DNA of 64,000 nt from WHSW01 sp963729075 (GCA_963729075.1 CAVSMU010000007.1:232845-296844); one strand, 5' to 3'; counted from the first letter of the stretch, positions 45,882 through 55,737 are shown. The notes: generated from the letters alone by a model not told the origin. Made by a program: numbers and translations.

Positions 45882-46799
45882 TCATCGCCGCATGATGGCG
45901 CGGGGGTTCTGGACCGGGACCAGCGCGGCCTCGATCTCCTCGCGGCGATCCTCGAGGAACGGCGGCAGGATGAGCTTCTCGCCCAGGTGCTCGACGTCTT
46001 CGTCGACGTCGAACCCGGGGCCCAGCGTCGCGATCTCGAACAGCACTCCGCTCGGCTCGCGGAAGTAGATCGAGCGGAACCAGAAGCGGTCGATCACGGG
46101 GGTTGGATGCGCGCCACCGGCGATCGCCCGCTCGCGCCAGTCGAGGTGCTCGTCCATGCTGGAGGCCCACGCGATGTGGTGGACCGTGCCCGCACCCTCG
46201 ATCCCGGGCTCCGCGGGCGGCTCGTCGTAGTGCCAGGTGCCGCCGCGCTGGGCGCCCCGCACCTCGTAGCCGTCGCCGGTGGGGTCGAAGGCGAGGGCGT
46301 CCAGCAAAGGGGCGCTGCGCTCGGGGTCGGCGCTGTAGGCGCGCGCGAAATCGAACCCTTGGAGCGCGAACTCCGCCGGCACCTCCGGGTGGTCGGCGAT
46401 CAGTGGCTGGTCGTCGACGGTCGCGACGATGAGCTCGTGCTCGAGCCCCTCCGGGTCGGCAAAGCGCAGGCGATCGCCGTCGCGCTCGGACTCGTGACCG
46501 GCCGCGCGAAGCCGCTCCTCCCAGAAGTCGAGCGCCTCGACCGATCCGACCCGCCAGCCGATCCTGTGGACCATGCCCGCGCCCGCGCGTCCGCGGGGGG
46601 CGCCGCGAAACTCGAAGAACGTGAGGTCCGCCCCCGGGTTGCCCTTCTCGTCCGCGTAGAAGAGGTGGTAGACCGTGGGCGCGTCCTGGTTGACCGTCTT
46701 CTTCACCATCCGCAGTCCCAGCGTCCCGGCGTAGAAGTCGATGTTGCGCTGCGCGTCGCCGGTGATCGCGGTGATGTGGTGGATGCCCTCGAGCTTCAT
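45882..46799 (-). CDS. Ring-cleaving dioxygenase of the VOC superfamily (MhqO-like)
   Basis: This 305-aa protein has two vicinal-oxygen-chelate modules: EGIHHITAITGDAQRNIDFYAGTLGLRMVKKTVNQD at the N-terminus and GTVHHIAWASSMDEHLDWRERAIAGG at about residue 205, each with a metal-ligand His, and the Glu ligand in GVLFEIATLGPGFDVDE. MhqO-like enzymes act on hydroquinones. ATG 46799 is 37 nt from the 21-bp operator shared with the divergent MarR gene, so repression by that regulator is likely. Confidence 0.87.
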   Translation of the reverse strand: MKLEGIHHITAITGDAQRNIDFYAGTLGLRMVKKTVNQDAPTVYHLFYADEKGNPGADLTFFEFRGAPRGRAGAGMVHRIGWRVGSVEALDFWEERLRAAGHESERDGDRLRFADPEGLEHELIVATVDDQPLIADHPEVPAEFALQGFDFARAYSADPERSAPLLDALAFDPTGDGYEVRGAQRGGTWHYDEPPAEPGIEGAGTVHHIAWASSMDEHLDWRERAIAGGAHPTPVIDRFWFRSIYFREPSGVLFEIATLGPGFDVDEDVEHLGEKLILPPFLEDRREEIEAALVPVQNPRAIMRR

Positions 46800-46835
46800 C
46801 GCTGCCTCTTCTCCTAGTGGAAACTGATTGCATGC

Positions 46836-46856
46836 GCAACTATATCAGATAGTTGC
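46836..46856. promoter_or_regulatory. MarR operator between the dioxygenase and marR genes
   Basis: GCAACTAT-ATCAG-ATAGTTGC is a perfect inverted repeat with 8-bp arms in the 85-bp divergent intergenic region. It lies 15 nt upstream of the marR -10 box, a position that allows control of both directions. Confidence 0.75.
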
Positions 46857-46871
46857 TTCATCAAGCATTGC

Positions 46872-46877
46872 TACCCT
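46872..46877 (+). promoter_or_regulatory. -10 box TACCCT of the divergent marR gene
   Basis: TACCCT ends 7 nt before GTG 46885, so the transcript should be leaderless. This supports GTG 46885 over an upstream in-frame ATG at 46834, which lies at the edge of the operator. Confidence 0.6.
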
Positions 46878-46884
46878 GAGCCGG

Positions 46885-47346
46885 GTGACGGGAACCTCCT
46901 CCTCCGCCCAGCTCTCCGCTCGCGAGCTCGCCGCCTGGCGCGGGATGCTCGCCACTCACGCGAACCTGATCGCTCGTCTCGACGCCGAGCTGGAGCGCGA
47001 CCACGGCCTGCCGCTCACCTCCTACGAGGTGCTCATGTACCTCGCGGACGCCGAGGGCCAGCGCCTGCGCATGGGCGAGCTCGCCGACCGGCTCCTGCTC
47101 AGCCGCAGCGGGATCACCCGGCTCGTCGACCGCCTGGAGGGCCAGGGGATGATCGTGCGCGAGCGCTGCAAGAGCGACGGGCGCGGCTTCAACGCCGTCC
47201 TCACCCCCGCCGGCCGTGCCAAGCTCGACGCGGCGCGCCCGGCGCACCTGAGCGGCGTGCGCAGGCACTTCCTCACCCAGCTCGAGCCCGGCGAGCTCGA
47301 CTCGCTCGCGGCGCTCTGGACTCGCCTGCTCGGCCAACCCCACTAG
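46885..47346 (+). CDS. MarR-family transcriptional regulator (MhqR-like position)
   Basis: This 153-aa regulator has helix ARELAAWRGMLATHANLIARLDAELER, the recognition region MGELADRLLLSRSGITRLVDRLEGQGMIVRERCKSDGRGFNAVLTPAGRAKL and the dimer helices. One Cys (ERCKSD) lies in the wing and could sense electrophiles. The palindrome upstream and the MhqO/MhqD-like neighbours indicate a quinone-responsive repressor (inference). Starts further upstream would place coding sequence inside the operator. Confidence 0.85.
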   Translation: MTGTSSSAQLSARELAAWRGMLATHANLIARLDAELERDHGLPLTSYEVLMYLADAEGQRLRMGELADRLLLSRSGITRLVDRLEGQGMIVRERCKSDGRGFNAVLTPAGRAKLDAARPAHLSGVRRHFLTQLEPGELDSLAALWTRLLGQPH

Positions 47347-47380
47347 CGAGGCTTGGACGAAGCGGCCGTTCGCCGCCCGC

Positions 47381-47386
47381 TACGCT
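47381..47386 (+). promoter_or_regulatory. -10 box TACGCT of the aminotransferase gene
   Basis: TACGCT ends 6 nt before the ATG at 47393; no ribosome-binding site is visible in this spacer. Confidence 0.55.
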
Positions 47387-47392
47387 CCCGCA

Positions 47393-48787
47393 ATGACTGT
47401 CTTCGAAGCGACCACTCAGGGTACGTCCAGCATCGATCGCGAGAAGCTCGCCGCGCTCACCGAGCGCGAGCTGAAGAAGCTCGCCGATCGAACACCTCAG
47501 TCGAAGGAGCGCTATGAGCGGGGGGTCAAGGTGATGCCCGGCGGCGTGCCCTCGTCGTTCCAGGAGAACGATCCGTGGCCGGTCTATCTCGAGCGGGGCG
47601 AGGGCGCCCGCGTCTGGGACGTCGACGGCCAGGAGTACGTCGACTTCCACAACGGCTTCGGCGTGATGTGCGTCGGCCACGCGAACCCGCGGGTGGGCGC
47701 CGCCGTCAAGGCGCGCCACGATCAGGGAACCCACTTCGCGGCGCCGACCGACGGCTCGATCGTCGTCGCCGAGGAGCTCGCCGACCGCTTCGGCCTCCCC
47801 CAGTGGCGCTTCACGAACTCCGGCACCGAGTCGACCATGGACGCCGTCCACCTCGCCCGTGGCGCCACCGGTCGCGACGTGATCCTCAAGATCGAGGGCT
47901 CCTACCACGGTCACCACGACGCGGTGATGGTCTCGGTCTATCCGGCGCTCGAGGCGCTCGGCGATCGCGACGACCCGCGCTCCGTCGTCTACGGCGAGGG
48001 CTATCCGAAGGCGCTCACCGAGCTCACGCGCGCAGTCCCGTTCAACGACGCCGACGCGCTCGAGAGCGTGCTCTCCAAGCTCGACGGCCAAGTCGCCGGG
48101 ATGATCATGGAGCCGGCGATGATGAACATCAACATCATCCCGCCGGTTGAGGGCTACCTCGAGCGCGTGCGCGAGCTCTGCACCGCCCACGGCGTGAAGC
48201 TGATCTTCGACGAGGTCAAGACCGGCGCCACGATCGCGCGCGGCGGCGCCACAAGGCGTTTCGGCGTGCAGCCCGACATGGTGACCCTGGCGAAGGCGAT
48301 CTGCGGCGGGTACCCCGGCGGCGCAATCGGGATGACCGAGGAGATCGCCGCGCTCGTCGCCGACGGTCGCGTGCACCAGTACGGGACCTTCAACGGCAAC
48401 CCGCTGGTGATGGCCGCCGCGCAGGCGGCGCTCACCGAGGTCCTGACCGAGGACGCCTACGCGAAGCTCGAGTCCTCGAACGACTGGCTCCTCGCGCGCT
48501 GCGACGAGATCATCGAGAGCTACGGCCTGCCGTGCTACACGCAGGCCCTCGGCGCCAAGGGCTGCGTGATCTTCGCCCCGGAGCCGCTGCGCGAGTACCG
48601 CGACTACCTGAGCAAGGTCGACGGCGAGCTGGCGCAGCTGGCCTGGCTCTACCACATGAACAACGGGGTGTTCATGACCCCCGGCGTCGAGGAGGAGTGG
48701 ACGCTGTCGATCGCCCACTCCGAGGAGGACCTGCAGCGGTTCGCGGACGCGCTCGAGGCGTTCGCAAAGGACGTCACGGCGTCCTGA
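47393..48787 (+). CDS. Class III aminotransferase (glutamate-1-semialdehyde aminotransferase-like)
   Basis: This 464-aa PLP enzyme has RVWDVDGQEYVDFHNGFGVMCVGHANP, WRFTNSGTESTMDAVHLARGATG, IEGSYHGHHDA, the PLP-ring Asp in LIFDEVKTG and the Schiff-base Lys in VTLAKAICGGYPGGAIG. The sequence is HemL-like, but the 65-residue N-terminal extension and lack of neighbouring haem genes make a different amino donor or acceptor possible. It is followed 19 nt later by a GST gene. Confidence 0.87.
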   Translation: MTVFEATTQGTSSIDREKLAALTERELKKLADRTPQSKERYERGVKVMPGGVPSSFQENDPWPVYLERGEGARVWDVDGQEYVDFHNGFGVMCVGHANPRVGAAVKARHDQGTHFAAPTDGSIVVAEELADRFGLPQWRFTNSGTESTMDAVHLARGATGRDVILKIEGSYHGHHDAVMVSVYPALEALGDRDDPRSVVYGEGYPKALTELTRAVPFNDADALESVLSKLDGQVAGMIMEPAMMNINIIPPVEGYLERVRELCTAHGVKLIFDEVKTGATIARGGATRRFGVQPDMVTLAKAICGGYPGGAIGMTEEIAALVADGRVHQYGTFNGNPLVMAAAQAALTEVLTEDAYAKLESSNDWLLARCDEIIESYGLPCYTQALGAKGCVIFAPEPLREYRDYLSKVDGELAQLAWLYHMNNGVFMTPGVEEEWTLSIAHSEEDLQRFADALEAFAKDVTAS

Positions 48788-48806
48788 CGGCGAATCGGGG
48801 AGCGTG

Positions 48807-49442
48807 ATGGCCGGGGGGCCGTCGATCCGCCTCTATCGCGCCGAGCTTTCGACCAACTGCGAGCGCGTCGGGCTGGCGCTCGCGCACAAGGGCATCGAGG
48901 CCCAGTCGGTGCTGATCAGCTACGACGATCGCGGGCCGGTCGAGGCGATCAGCGGCCAGGGCCTGGTGCCCGTTATCGAGGACGCGGGTGAGGTCGTCAA
49001 CGACTCGGTCGCGATCCTGCGCCACCTCGAACGGCGCTGGCCGGAGCCCGCGCTGTTCCCCGCCGATCCGGCCGCCCGGGCCGAGGTCGACGTGTTCATC
49101 GACTGGTTCGAGCGCGTCTACAAGGCGGCCCCCAACGAGCTCGAGGACCAGCTCGAGCGCGACGATCCCGATGAGCGCGTCCTCGAGCGCCGCGGCGCCG
49201 AGATGCGCGCGCGGCTCGACGTCTTCGAGCGGCTGCTATCCGGCCGCGAGTACCTGCTCGGGGACACTTTCGGTGCCGCCGACTGCGTCGCCTACCCGTT
49301 CCTGAAGTACGCGGCGCACCGCGACCCCGACGACACCGAGCTCTTCCACGTGATCCTCGCCGACGAGCAGCCGCTCGGCGACGACCACCCGAACCTCGCC
49401 GCCTGGATCGAGCGCGTCGGCGAGCGCCCGCGCGCCTACTGA
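48807..49442 (+). CDS. Glutathione S-transferase family protein
   Basis: This 211-aa protein has a thioredoxin-fold N-terminus (IRLYRAELSTNCERVGLALAHKGIEAQSVLI, with the cis-Pro in GLVPVIEDAGEVVNDSVAILRHLERRWP) and an all-helical C-terminal domain (EYLLGDTFGAADCVAYPFLKYA). STNCERV replaces the usual Ser/Tyr active-site loop and offers a Cys. Actinobacteria generally lack glutathione, so the thiol partner is uncertain. ATG 48807 has GGGGA upstream; GTG 48804 is an alternative. Confidence 0.85.
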   Translation: MAGGPSIRLYRAELSTNCERVGLALAHKGIEAQSVLISYDDRGPVEAISGQGLVPVIEDAGEVVNDSVAILRHLERRWPEPALFPADPAARAEVDVFIDWFERVYKAAPNELEDQLERDDPDERVLERRGAEMRARLDVFERLLSGREYLLGDTFGAADCVAYPFLKYAAHRDPDDTELFHVILADEQPLGDDHPNLAAWIERVGERPRAY

Positions 49443-49443
49443 C

Positions 49444-49719
49444 GTGGACGACGAGCTCGCCGAGCTGCGCGCCCGGGTCGCCGAGCTCGAGCGACGGGTC
49501 GCGGTGCTGTTCGAGCAGACCGGCGCGAGCGACTGGGAGGCCGCGGCGGACGCGGCCCCGCCGGTCTCCGACGAGGTGCGGCTGCTGCTCGAGGCGGGTG
49601 AGCAGAAGCGCGCAGCGGAGCTCTACATGCGCGAGACCGGCGCCGGGATCGGCGAGGCCGCCGCGGCGCTGGGCGAGGTGGTCAAGGAGATCCGCGCCCG
49701 GGGGCCCGAGGCTCCCTGA
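49444..49719 (+). CDS. Small protein with coiled coil and L7/L12-like C-terminal helix-loop
   Basis: This 91-aa protein begins GTG 49444, one base after the GST stop, indicating coupling. Residues 1-25 are a short coiled coil (DELAELRARVAELERRVAVLFEQ). Residues 50-85 (EQKRAAELYMRETGAGIGEAAAALGEV) resemble the helix-loop-helix of the ribosomal L7/L12 C-terminal domain, where KKxxAIKxxRExTGLGLxEAKxLV binds translation factors. The function is unknown. Confidence 0.7.
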   Translation: MDDELAELRARVAELERRVAVLFEQTGASDWEAAADAAPPVSDEVRLLLEAGEQKRAAELYMRETGAGIGEAAAALGEVVKEIRARGPEAP

Positions 49720-49725
49720 TCCGGC

Positions 49726-50106
49726 TCAGGCGAGCGCCGCGCGCGCCGAGGCGAGGTCGTCGGTGACGACTACCAGCCTGACCCCGCCGAAGGTCGTGTA
49801 GGCGAGCTCGATGTTGACGCTCGCGTCGGCGAGCGTGCGCGCGACCTCGCCGAGCGTCCCCGGGCGATCGTGGATGTCGATCACCAGCGCCTCGCGCTCG
49901 TCGGCGACCCCCATCCCGGCCTCCTCGAGGGCGCCGCGTACAGCGCTCGCGTCGGCGTCGTCGACGAGGATGTGGATAAACCCCTTGCCCTCGCCGGTCA
50001 ACGCGCACATCCCGAGCAGGTTGATACCGGCGTCACCGGTCGTCTCACCGAGCCGGGCGAGCTCGCCGGGGCGGTCCGCGAGGATCACCGTGAGGTCAGT
50101 GGCCAC
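49726..50106 (-). CDS. Tandem ACT-domain protein
   Basis: This 126-aa protein consists of two ACT domains, residues 3-60 (LTVILADRPGELARLGETTGDAGINLLGMC) and 68-126 (LVIDIHDRPGTLGEVARTLADASVNIELAYTTFGGVRLVVV). ACT domains bind amino acids and regulate metabolism; stand-alone tandem versions occur as sensors. The start is uncertain: GTG 50106, or GTG 50115 nine nt upstream. It is divergent from the DUF255 gene with a shared short intergenic region. Confidence 0.8.
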   Translation of the reverse strand: MATDLTVILADRPGELARLGETTGDAGINLLGMCALTGEGKGFIHILVDDADASAVRGALEEAGMGVADEREALVIDIHDRPGTLGEVARTLADASVNIELAYTTFGGVRLVVVTDDLASARAALA

Positions 50107-50117
50107 CGCGCCCACTC

Positions 50118-50123
50118 TAACCT
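50118..50123 (+). promoter_or_regulatory. -10 box TAACCT before the DUF255 gene
   Basis: TAACCT ends 8 nt before ATG 50132, predicting a transcript that begins at the start codon. Confidence 0.55.
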
Positions 50124-50131
50124 CAACCCGA

Positions 50132-52132
<2,001 letters not shown>

Positions 52133-52140
52133 TCCTTGGG

Positions 52141-52146
52141 TAGATT
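52141..52146 (+). promoter_or_regulatory. -10 box TAGATT before the 52153 gene
   Basis: TAGATT ends 6 nt before the ATG at 52153 and starts 8 nt after the stop of the preceding gene, so this gene has its own promoter. Confidence 0.6.
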
Positions 52147-52152
52147 CCAGGT

Positions 52153-52692
52153 ATGGCCGAGGCGAAGACCGAGAGCAAGCCCAAGCGCAAGAAGGGCGCG
52201 AAGGCGGTCGCCAAGGAGTACTTCGAGGCGGTCGCGGCCCAGAACGTCGACAAGATGATGTCCATGTGGGAGCCGGGCGGCAGGGGCTCGATCTACGGCA
52301 TGGTCGAGCTCGAGGTCCCCGGGACCTACAGCGCCTGGTTCCGGAACCTCTTCAACGCCTTCCCTGACTTCGCGTTCGAGACCCTCGACATCGTCGCCGC
52401 GGGCGAGCAGGCCGCGGTTCGCTGGCGCGCGACGGGCACCTTCACCGGTCCGGCGCGGTTCGAGGGACTCAATCCGAACGGCGCCCGGGTCGAGGTGGAG
52501 GGCATCGACCTGCTGACCGTCCGCGACGCCAAGATCCACCAGAACCTCGCCTACACCAACGCCGCCGAGATGGGCCGCCAGCTCGGCGCGATGCCGCCAA
52601 CCGGATCCGTGGGCGAGAAGCTGATGCTCGGCTCGGTCAACGCGCTCACCGCCGCGACGGACGCGGTGCGCAAGCTGCGCGAGCGCGGCTGA
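52153..52692 (+). CDS. NTF2-like / ester-cyclase-fold protein
   Basis: This 179-aa protein has a Lys-rich N-terminal tail (residues 1-20), then the NTF2 fold: AVAKEYFEAVAAQNVDKMMSMWEPGG, YSAWFRNLFNAFPDFAFETLDIVAAGEQAAVRWRATGTFTG and LTVRDAKIHQNLAYTNAAEMGRQLG. This pattern is typical of the SnoaL-like ester cyclase group (PDFAFE...WRATGTF). A C-terminal helix (residues 150-179) is an addition. The substrate is unknown. Confidence 0.8.
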   Translation: MAEAKTESKPKRKKGAKAVAKEYFEAVAAQNVDKMMSMWEPGGRGSIYGMVELEVPGTYSAWFRNLFNAFPDFAFETLDIVAAGEQAAVRWRATGTFTGPARFEGLNPNGARVEVEGIDLLTVRDAKIHQNLAYTNAAEMGRQLGAMPPTGSVGEKLMLGSVNALTAATDAVRKLRERG

Positions 52693-52737
52693 CCCCACCC
52701 CCGCCCTCACTGCGTGGGCTGAGTCGCGGGCGGCGCG

Positions 52738-54096
52738 CTAGAGGATCGAGAGGAACTTCTCGATCTCCCAGGGCGTCACCTGGACCCGGTACTCCTCCCA
52801 CTCCTCGCGCTTGATCTCGATGAACCGCTTGAACGTGTGCTCGCCGAGCACCCGGAGCACGAGCTCGGACTCGGCGGCGATCTCGATCGCCTCGCCGAGC
52901 GTCTCCGGCAGCTCCTCGATGCCGCGCTGGGCGCGCTCCTCGGGCGTCAGGTGGTAGAGGTTCTGCTCCATCGGCTCCGGCAGCTCGTAGCCCTGCTCGA
53001 TGCCCTCGAGGCCCGCGTGCAGCATGCCGGCGAAGCACAGGTAGGGGTTGCACGCCGGGTCGGGGCACCGCAGCTCGGCGCGGGTCGCCTGCTCCTTTCC
53101 GGGGTGATAGAGCGGCACCCGGATCAGGGCCGAGCGGTTGCGCCGCGACCAGGCCAAATACACGGGCGCCTCGAACCCGGGCACCAGGCGCTTGTAGGAG
53201 TTCACCCACTGGGCGAACAGCGGCGCGATCTCGCGCGCGTGGCGTAGCTGCCCGGCGATGAACGACTTCGCGGTCGCCGAGAGGTAGTACTGGTCATCGG
53301 CGTCATAGAACGCATTGCGGCCCTCCTTCGACAGCGACTGGTGCACGTGCATTCCCGACCCGTTCTCGCCGTACAACGGCTTCGGCATGAAGGTCGCATG
53401 CCAGCCGTACTTCATCGCGTACTCCTTGACCACGATCCGGTACGTCATGCAGTCGTCGGACATCGCGAGCGCGTCCTTGTAGCGCATGTCGACCTCGTGC
53501 TGTGAGGGGCCGACCTCGTGGTGCGCGTACTCGACGTGGATCCCGAGCTGCTCGAGCGCGAGGATCGTCTCCCGGCGGACGTCGGAGCCGGCGTCGAGCG
53601 TGGTCAGGTCGAAGTAGCCACCCTCGTCGAGGATCTCGGGCGTCCCGCCCGGCGGGCGGGCGTCCTTGAAGTAGAAGTACTCGAGCTCGGGCCCGATGTT
53701 GTAGCCGTCGAAGCCGAGGTCGGCCGCCCGCTCGAGCGCGCGCCGAAGGATCCAGCGCGGGTCGCCCTCGTAGGGCTCCCCGCCGGGCACCTGGATGTCG
53801 CAGAACATGCGTCCCGTCGCCTTCTCCTCGGGGCGCCAGGGAAGGACCGCGAAGCTCGACGGGTCGGGCATCGCGATCATGTCCGACTCCTCGATCGGGT
53901 TGAACCCGGTGATCGAGGACCCGTCGAAGCCCATCCCGCCCTCGAACGCGTCCTCGAGCTCCGAGGAGTTGATCGAGAACGACTTCAGCTGGCCGAGCAC
54001 GTCCGTGAACCAGAGGCGGATAAAGCGAACGTCGTTGTCATCCACCGCGTTCATCACGTCGTCTGCGGTCTCGGTGCGAAGCGGCTGGTCGGCCAT
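52738..54096 (-). CDS. glnA: Glutamine synthetase type I-alpha
   Basis: This 452-aa enzyme makes glutamine from glutamate and ammonia. It contains FIRLWFTDVLGQLKSFSINSSELE, GFDGSSITGF, GPELEYFYF, HHEVGPSQHEVDMRY, MPKPLYGENGSGMHVHQSL, and the NRSALIRVP arginine-binding segment. The C-terminal NLYHLTPEERAQRGIEELPETL follows the GSI-alpha pattern, which is feedback-controlled and lacks the 25-residue insertion of adenylylated GSI-beta. ATG 54096 has GGAGGAGAG directly upstream. Upstream in-frame sequence to 54153 is non-coding. Confidence 0.92.
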   Translation of the reverse strand: MADQPLRTETADDVMNAVDDNDVRFIRLWFTDVLGQLKSFSINSSELEDAFEGGMGFDGSSITGFNPIEESDMIAMPDPSSFAVLPWRPEEKATGRMFCDIQVPGGEPYEGDPRWILRRALERAADLGFDGYNIGPELEYFYFKDARPPGGTPEILDEGGYFDLTTLDAGSDVRRETILALEQLGIHVEYAHHEVGPSQHEVDMRYKDALAMSDDCMTYRIVVKEYAMKYGWHATFMPKPLYGENGSGMHVHQSLSKEGRNAFYDADDQYYLSATAKSFIAGQLRHAREIAPLFAQWVNSYKRLVPGFEAPVYLAWSRRNRSALIRVPLYHPGKEQATRAELRCPDPACNPYLCFAGMLHAGLEGIEQGYELPEPMEQNLYHLTPEERAQRGIEELPETLGEAIEIAAESELVLRVLGEHTFKRFIEIKREEWEEYRVQVTPWEIEKFLSIL

Positions 54097-54178
54097 CTCT
54101 CCTCCGGATGCTCGGGCGGTTTGTCGGGGCGCCAACCCTATCCCGCACCGCACGGTATTGACGCCTGCGCTACTCTGA

Positions 54179-54237
54179 CTTACGTCCGGTAAGTACCTAG
54201 CTAAAAGTAAAGTAAAGGCGGTCTAACGGCTAGGTAA
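54179..54237. promoter_or_regulatory. Nested inverted repeats upstream of the 54270 gene
   Basis: ACTTAC-GTCCG-GTAAGT (54179-54195) is a perfect repeat of TetR-operator style. A second pair, TACCTAGC (54195-54202) and GCTAGGTA (54230-54237), encloses an AT-rich stretch with GTAAA direct repeats. TACTCT at 54172-54177 is a possible -10 box next to the first repeat. Confidence 0.55.
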
Positions 54238-54269
54238 GGAGACCGGCGGGACAACGGAGGACACACCGA

Positions 54270-54836
54270 ATGACAGTGAAGACCGATATCAGCCGCTTCG
54301 ACATCCACGACGAGCTCACGGCTCCCGACGGCAGCGTCACGATCCTCAAGGGGGTCCAGGGCGCCGGCGGCTCGATCTCGAAGTTCATCGGCGTGCTCGC
54401 CGGAGCGCCGGCCGCGCTCCGCTCCTATGCCCGCATGCGTCACGAGCTGCGCGGCGGCTCGCTGCCCCAGGCGACGCGCGAGCGCATCGGCCTCGCGGTG
54501 GCGGAGCTGCGCGGCGACCCGTACTCGATCGCCCAGCACGCGAGGACCGCGCGGGCGGCGGGCCTCGGGCTCGACGAGATCACCCGCGCTCGGAGCTTCG
54601 AGTCATCCGATCCGAAGCAGGCTGCGCTGCTCAGCTTCCTGGAGGCGCTCGTCGCCGCCGACGGGCGCCCGTCCCAGCACCTTGCCGAGGAGGCGCGGGA
54701 GCACGATTGGACCGATGAGGAGTTGCTCGAGGCCGTCGCCCACCTGGCGATGAACGAGTTCCAGAGCCTGATCGCCAACGCTGCCGCGCTGCCCCAGGAC
54801 CAGTCCGACTCGGCCGTGCTTCCGAACGCCGCCTAG
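54270..54836 (+). CDS. Carboxymuconolactone decarboxylase/AhpD-like protein lacking the CxxC
   Basis: This 188-aa all-helical protein has the CMD/AhpD fold: YARMRHELRGGSLPQATRERIGLAVAELRGDPYSIAQHARTARAAGLGLDEITRARSFESSDPKQAALLSFLEALV. In AhpD peroxidases the segment after the fourth helix is ExxCxxCxxxH; here it is ELRGDPYSIAQH, with the Glu and His kept and both Cys lost. Peroxidase activity is thus unlikely. ATG 54270 follows GGAGG by 9 nt. The operator-like repeats upstream suggest control by an unlinked TetR-type regulator. Confidence 0.8.
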   Translation: MTVKTDISRFDIHDELTAPDGSVTILKGVQGAGGSISKFIGVLAGAPAALRSYARMRHELRGGSLPQATRERIGLAVAELRGDPYSIAQHARTARAAGLGLDEITRARSFESSDPKQAALLSFLEALVAADGRPSQHLAEEAREHDWTDEELLEAVAHLAMNEFQSLIANAAALPQDQSDSAVLPNAA

Positions 54837-54876
54837 CGATAGCGCCGACGCCGCGTCTACCTGCGCTGCGAGCGCG

Positions 54877-55437
54877 TTAGGTGCCGAGCTTGGCGACGCG
54901 AATGTGGTCGGTGTACTCGAACTCGAGCGCTCGCGCGGTAGCTTGGGTCAGGTCCCACTTGGCGCCGTTGGCGAACGGGCCCCGGTCGATCACCTTGGTG
55001 CGTACGTAGCGGCCCTCGTACGCAATCACCACCTTCGACCCGCACGGGAGCGTCCTGTGGGCGACGCCCGTGGTGCGCCGGGCGAGCGTTTTGCCGCACG
55101 CCGTCTGGTTGCCGAAGAAGCCAGGCCCGTACCAGGTCGCACGCTGCCGGGCCCAGTCGAAGGTGGCGAATTCGTCGCACTCGGCGGCGCGCTCCTTCTC
55201 GGTGCAGTCGGTGGTGCCAGCCGCGGTCGCGCCGGCGCCGGTCCCGCCAGCGTCGCCGCCACCACCGATGCCGCCGGACGAGCCGGCGCGAGCGCTCGCG
55301 ACGCCGGCGATCATCGCGACCACGGCCATTGCGACCGCCCACAGGGCGATGCGGTCCGGGCGGTTCGCGGGGCGCCTATTCCGGCTGCCGTTTCGGTTGT
55401 CCATTGCCGCAGCGCGGCGGGTGCGAAGCTCGTCCAT
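54877..55437 (-). CDS. RlpA-like double-psi beta-barrel cell-wall protein
   Basis: This 186-aa exported protein has a basic cytoplasmic start, a transmembrane/signal segment (IALWAVAMAVVAMIAGVASA, about residues 30-50), a Gly/Thr linker and a C-terminal RlpA/3D-like domain (ATWYGPGFFGNQTACGKTL, GVAHRTLPCGSKVVIAYEGR, VKVIDRGPFANG-like VIDRGPFANGAKWDLTQATARAL), with the Asp of DRGPF conserved. Such domains bind or cleave peptidoglycan glycan strands. The start ATG 55437 (AAAGAG upstream; ATG 55404 lacks a site) lies immediately after a c-di-AMP riboswitch. Confidence 0.85.
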   Translation of the reverse strand: MDELRTRRAAAMDNRNGSRNRRPANRPDRIALWAVAMAVVAMIAGVASARAGSSGGIGGGGDAGGTGAGATAAGTTDCTEKERAAECDEFATFDWARQRATWYGPGFFGNQTACGKTLARRTTGVAHRTLPCGSKVVIAYEGRYVRTKVIDRGPFANGAKWDLTQATARALEFEYTDHIRVAKLGT

Positions 55438-55439
55438 CG

Positions 55440-55598
55440 CTCTTTCGATCGCTTGCGGGGTTAGCTGACGGGCTCGCGCCGAAAGAGATGGCGCTACGCG
55501 GCGGATGCCTGCGATTCGCCCCGAAGAAGGGATCCCCCTTGACGTGGGTCCCCCGCTCCCCGCTATGTACGGCGGGGATTCAGCGCCGCGCAGCCTAG
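55440..55598 (-). promoter_or_regulatory. Cyclic-di-AMP riboswitch (ydaO/yuaA class)
   Basis: On the minus strand the leader shows the ydaO consensus in order: GGCGCTGAATCCCCGCC, GCGGGGAGCGGGGGACCCA, TTCGGGGCGAATCGCAG and the closing CCCGTCAGCTAACCCCGC, ending about 10-20 nt before the RlpA-like start codon. This class turns cell-wall hydrolase genes off when c-di-AMP is high and is frequent before such genes in Actinobacteria. The boundaries are approximate. Confidence 0.88.
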
Positions 55599-55737
55599 CA
55601 AAGAATGAGGTTGGAGTTTGCACCTTGTGAGCGCTTGCTAACCAAGTGTTGTTCGCCACGATCGGGTGCGCTACTACCGGTCTCGCCCGTCGGGCTCGGG
55701 GACCCAACTCGCGCACGCTCGCTTGCACCCCCGGCCG

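Noticed and set aside
52694..52737. CCGCCC ... GGGCGG inverted repeat between convergent genes
   Set aside because: Arms of only 6 bp with a loop over 20 nt; too weak to call a terminator.
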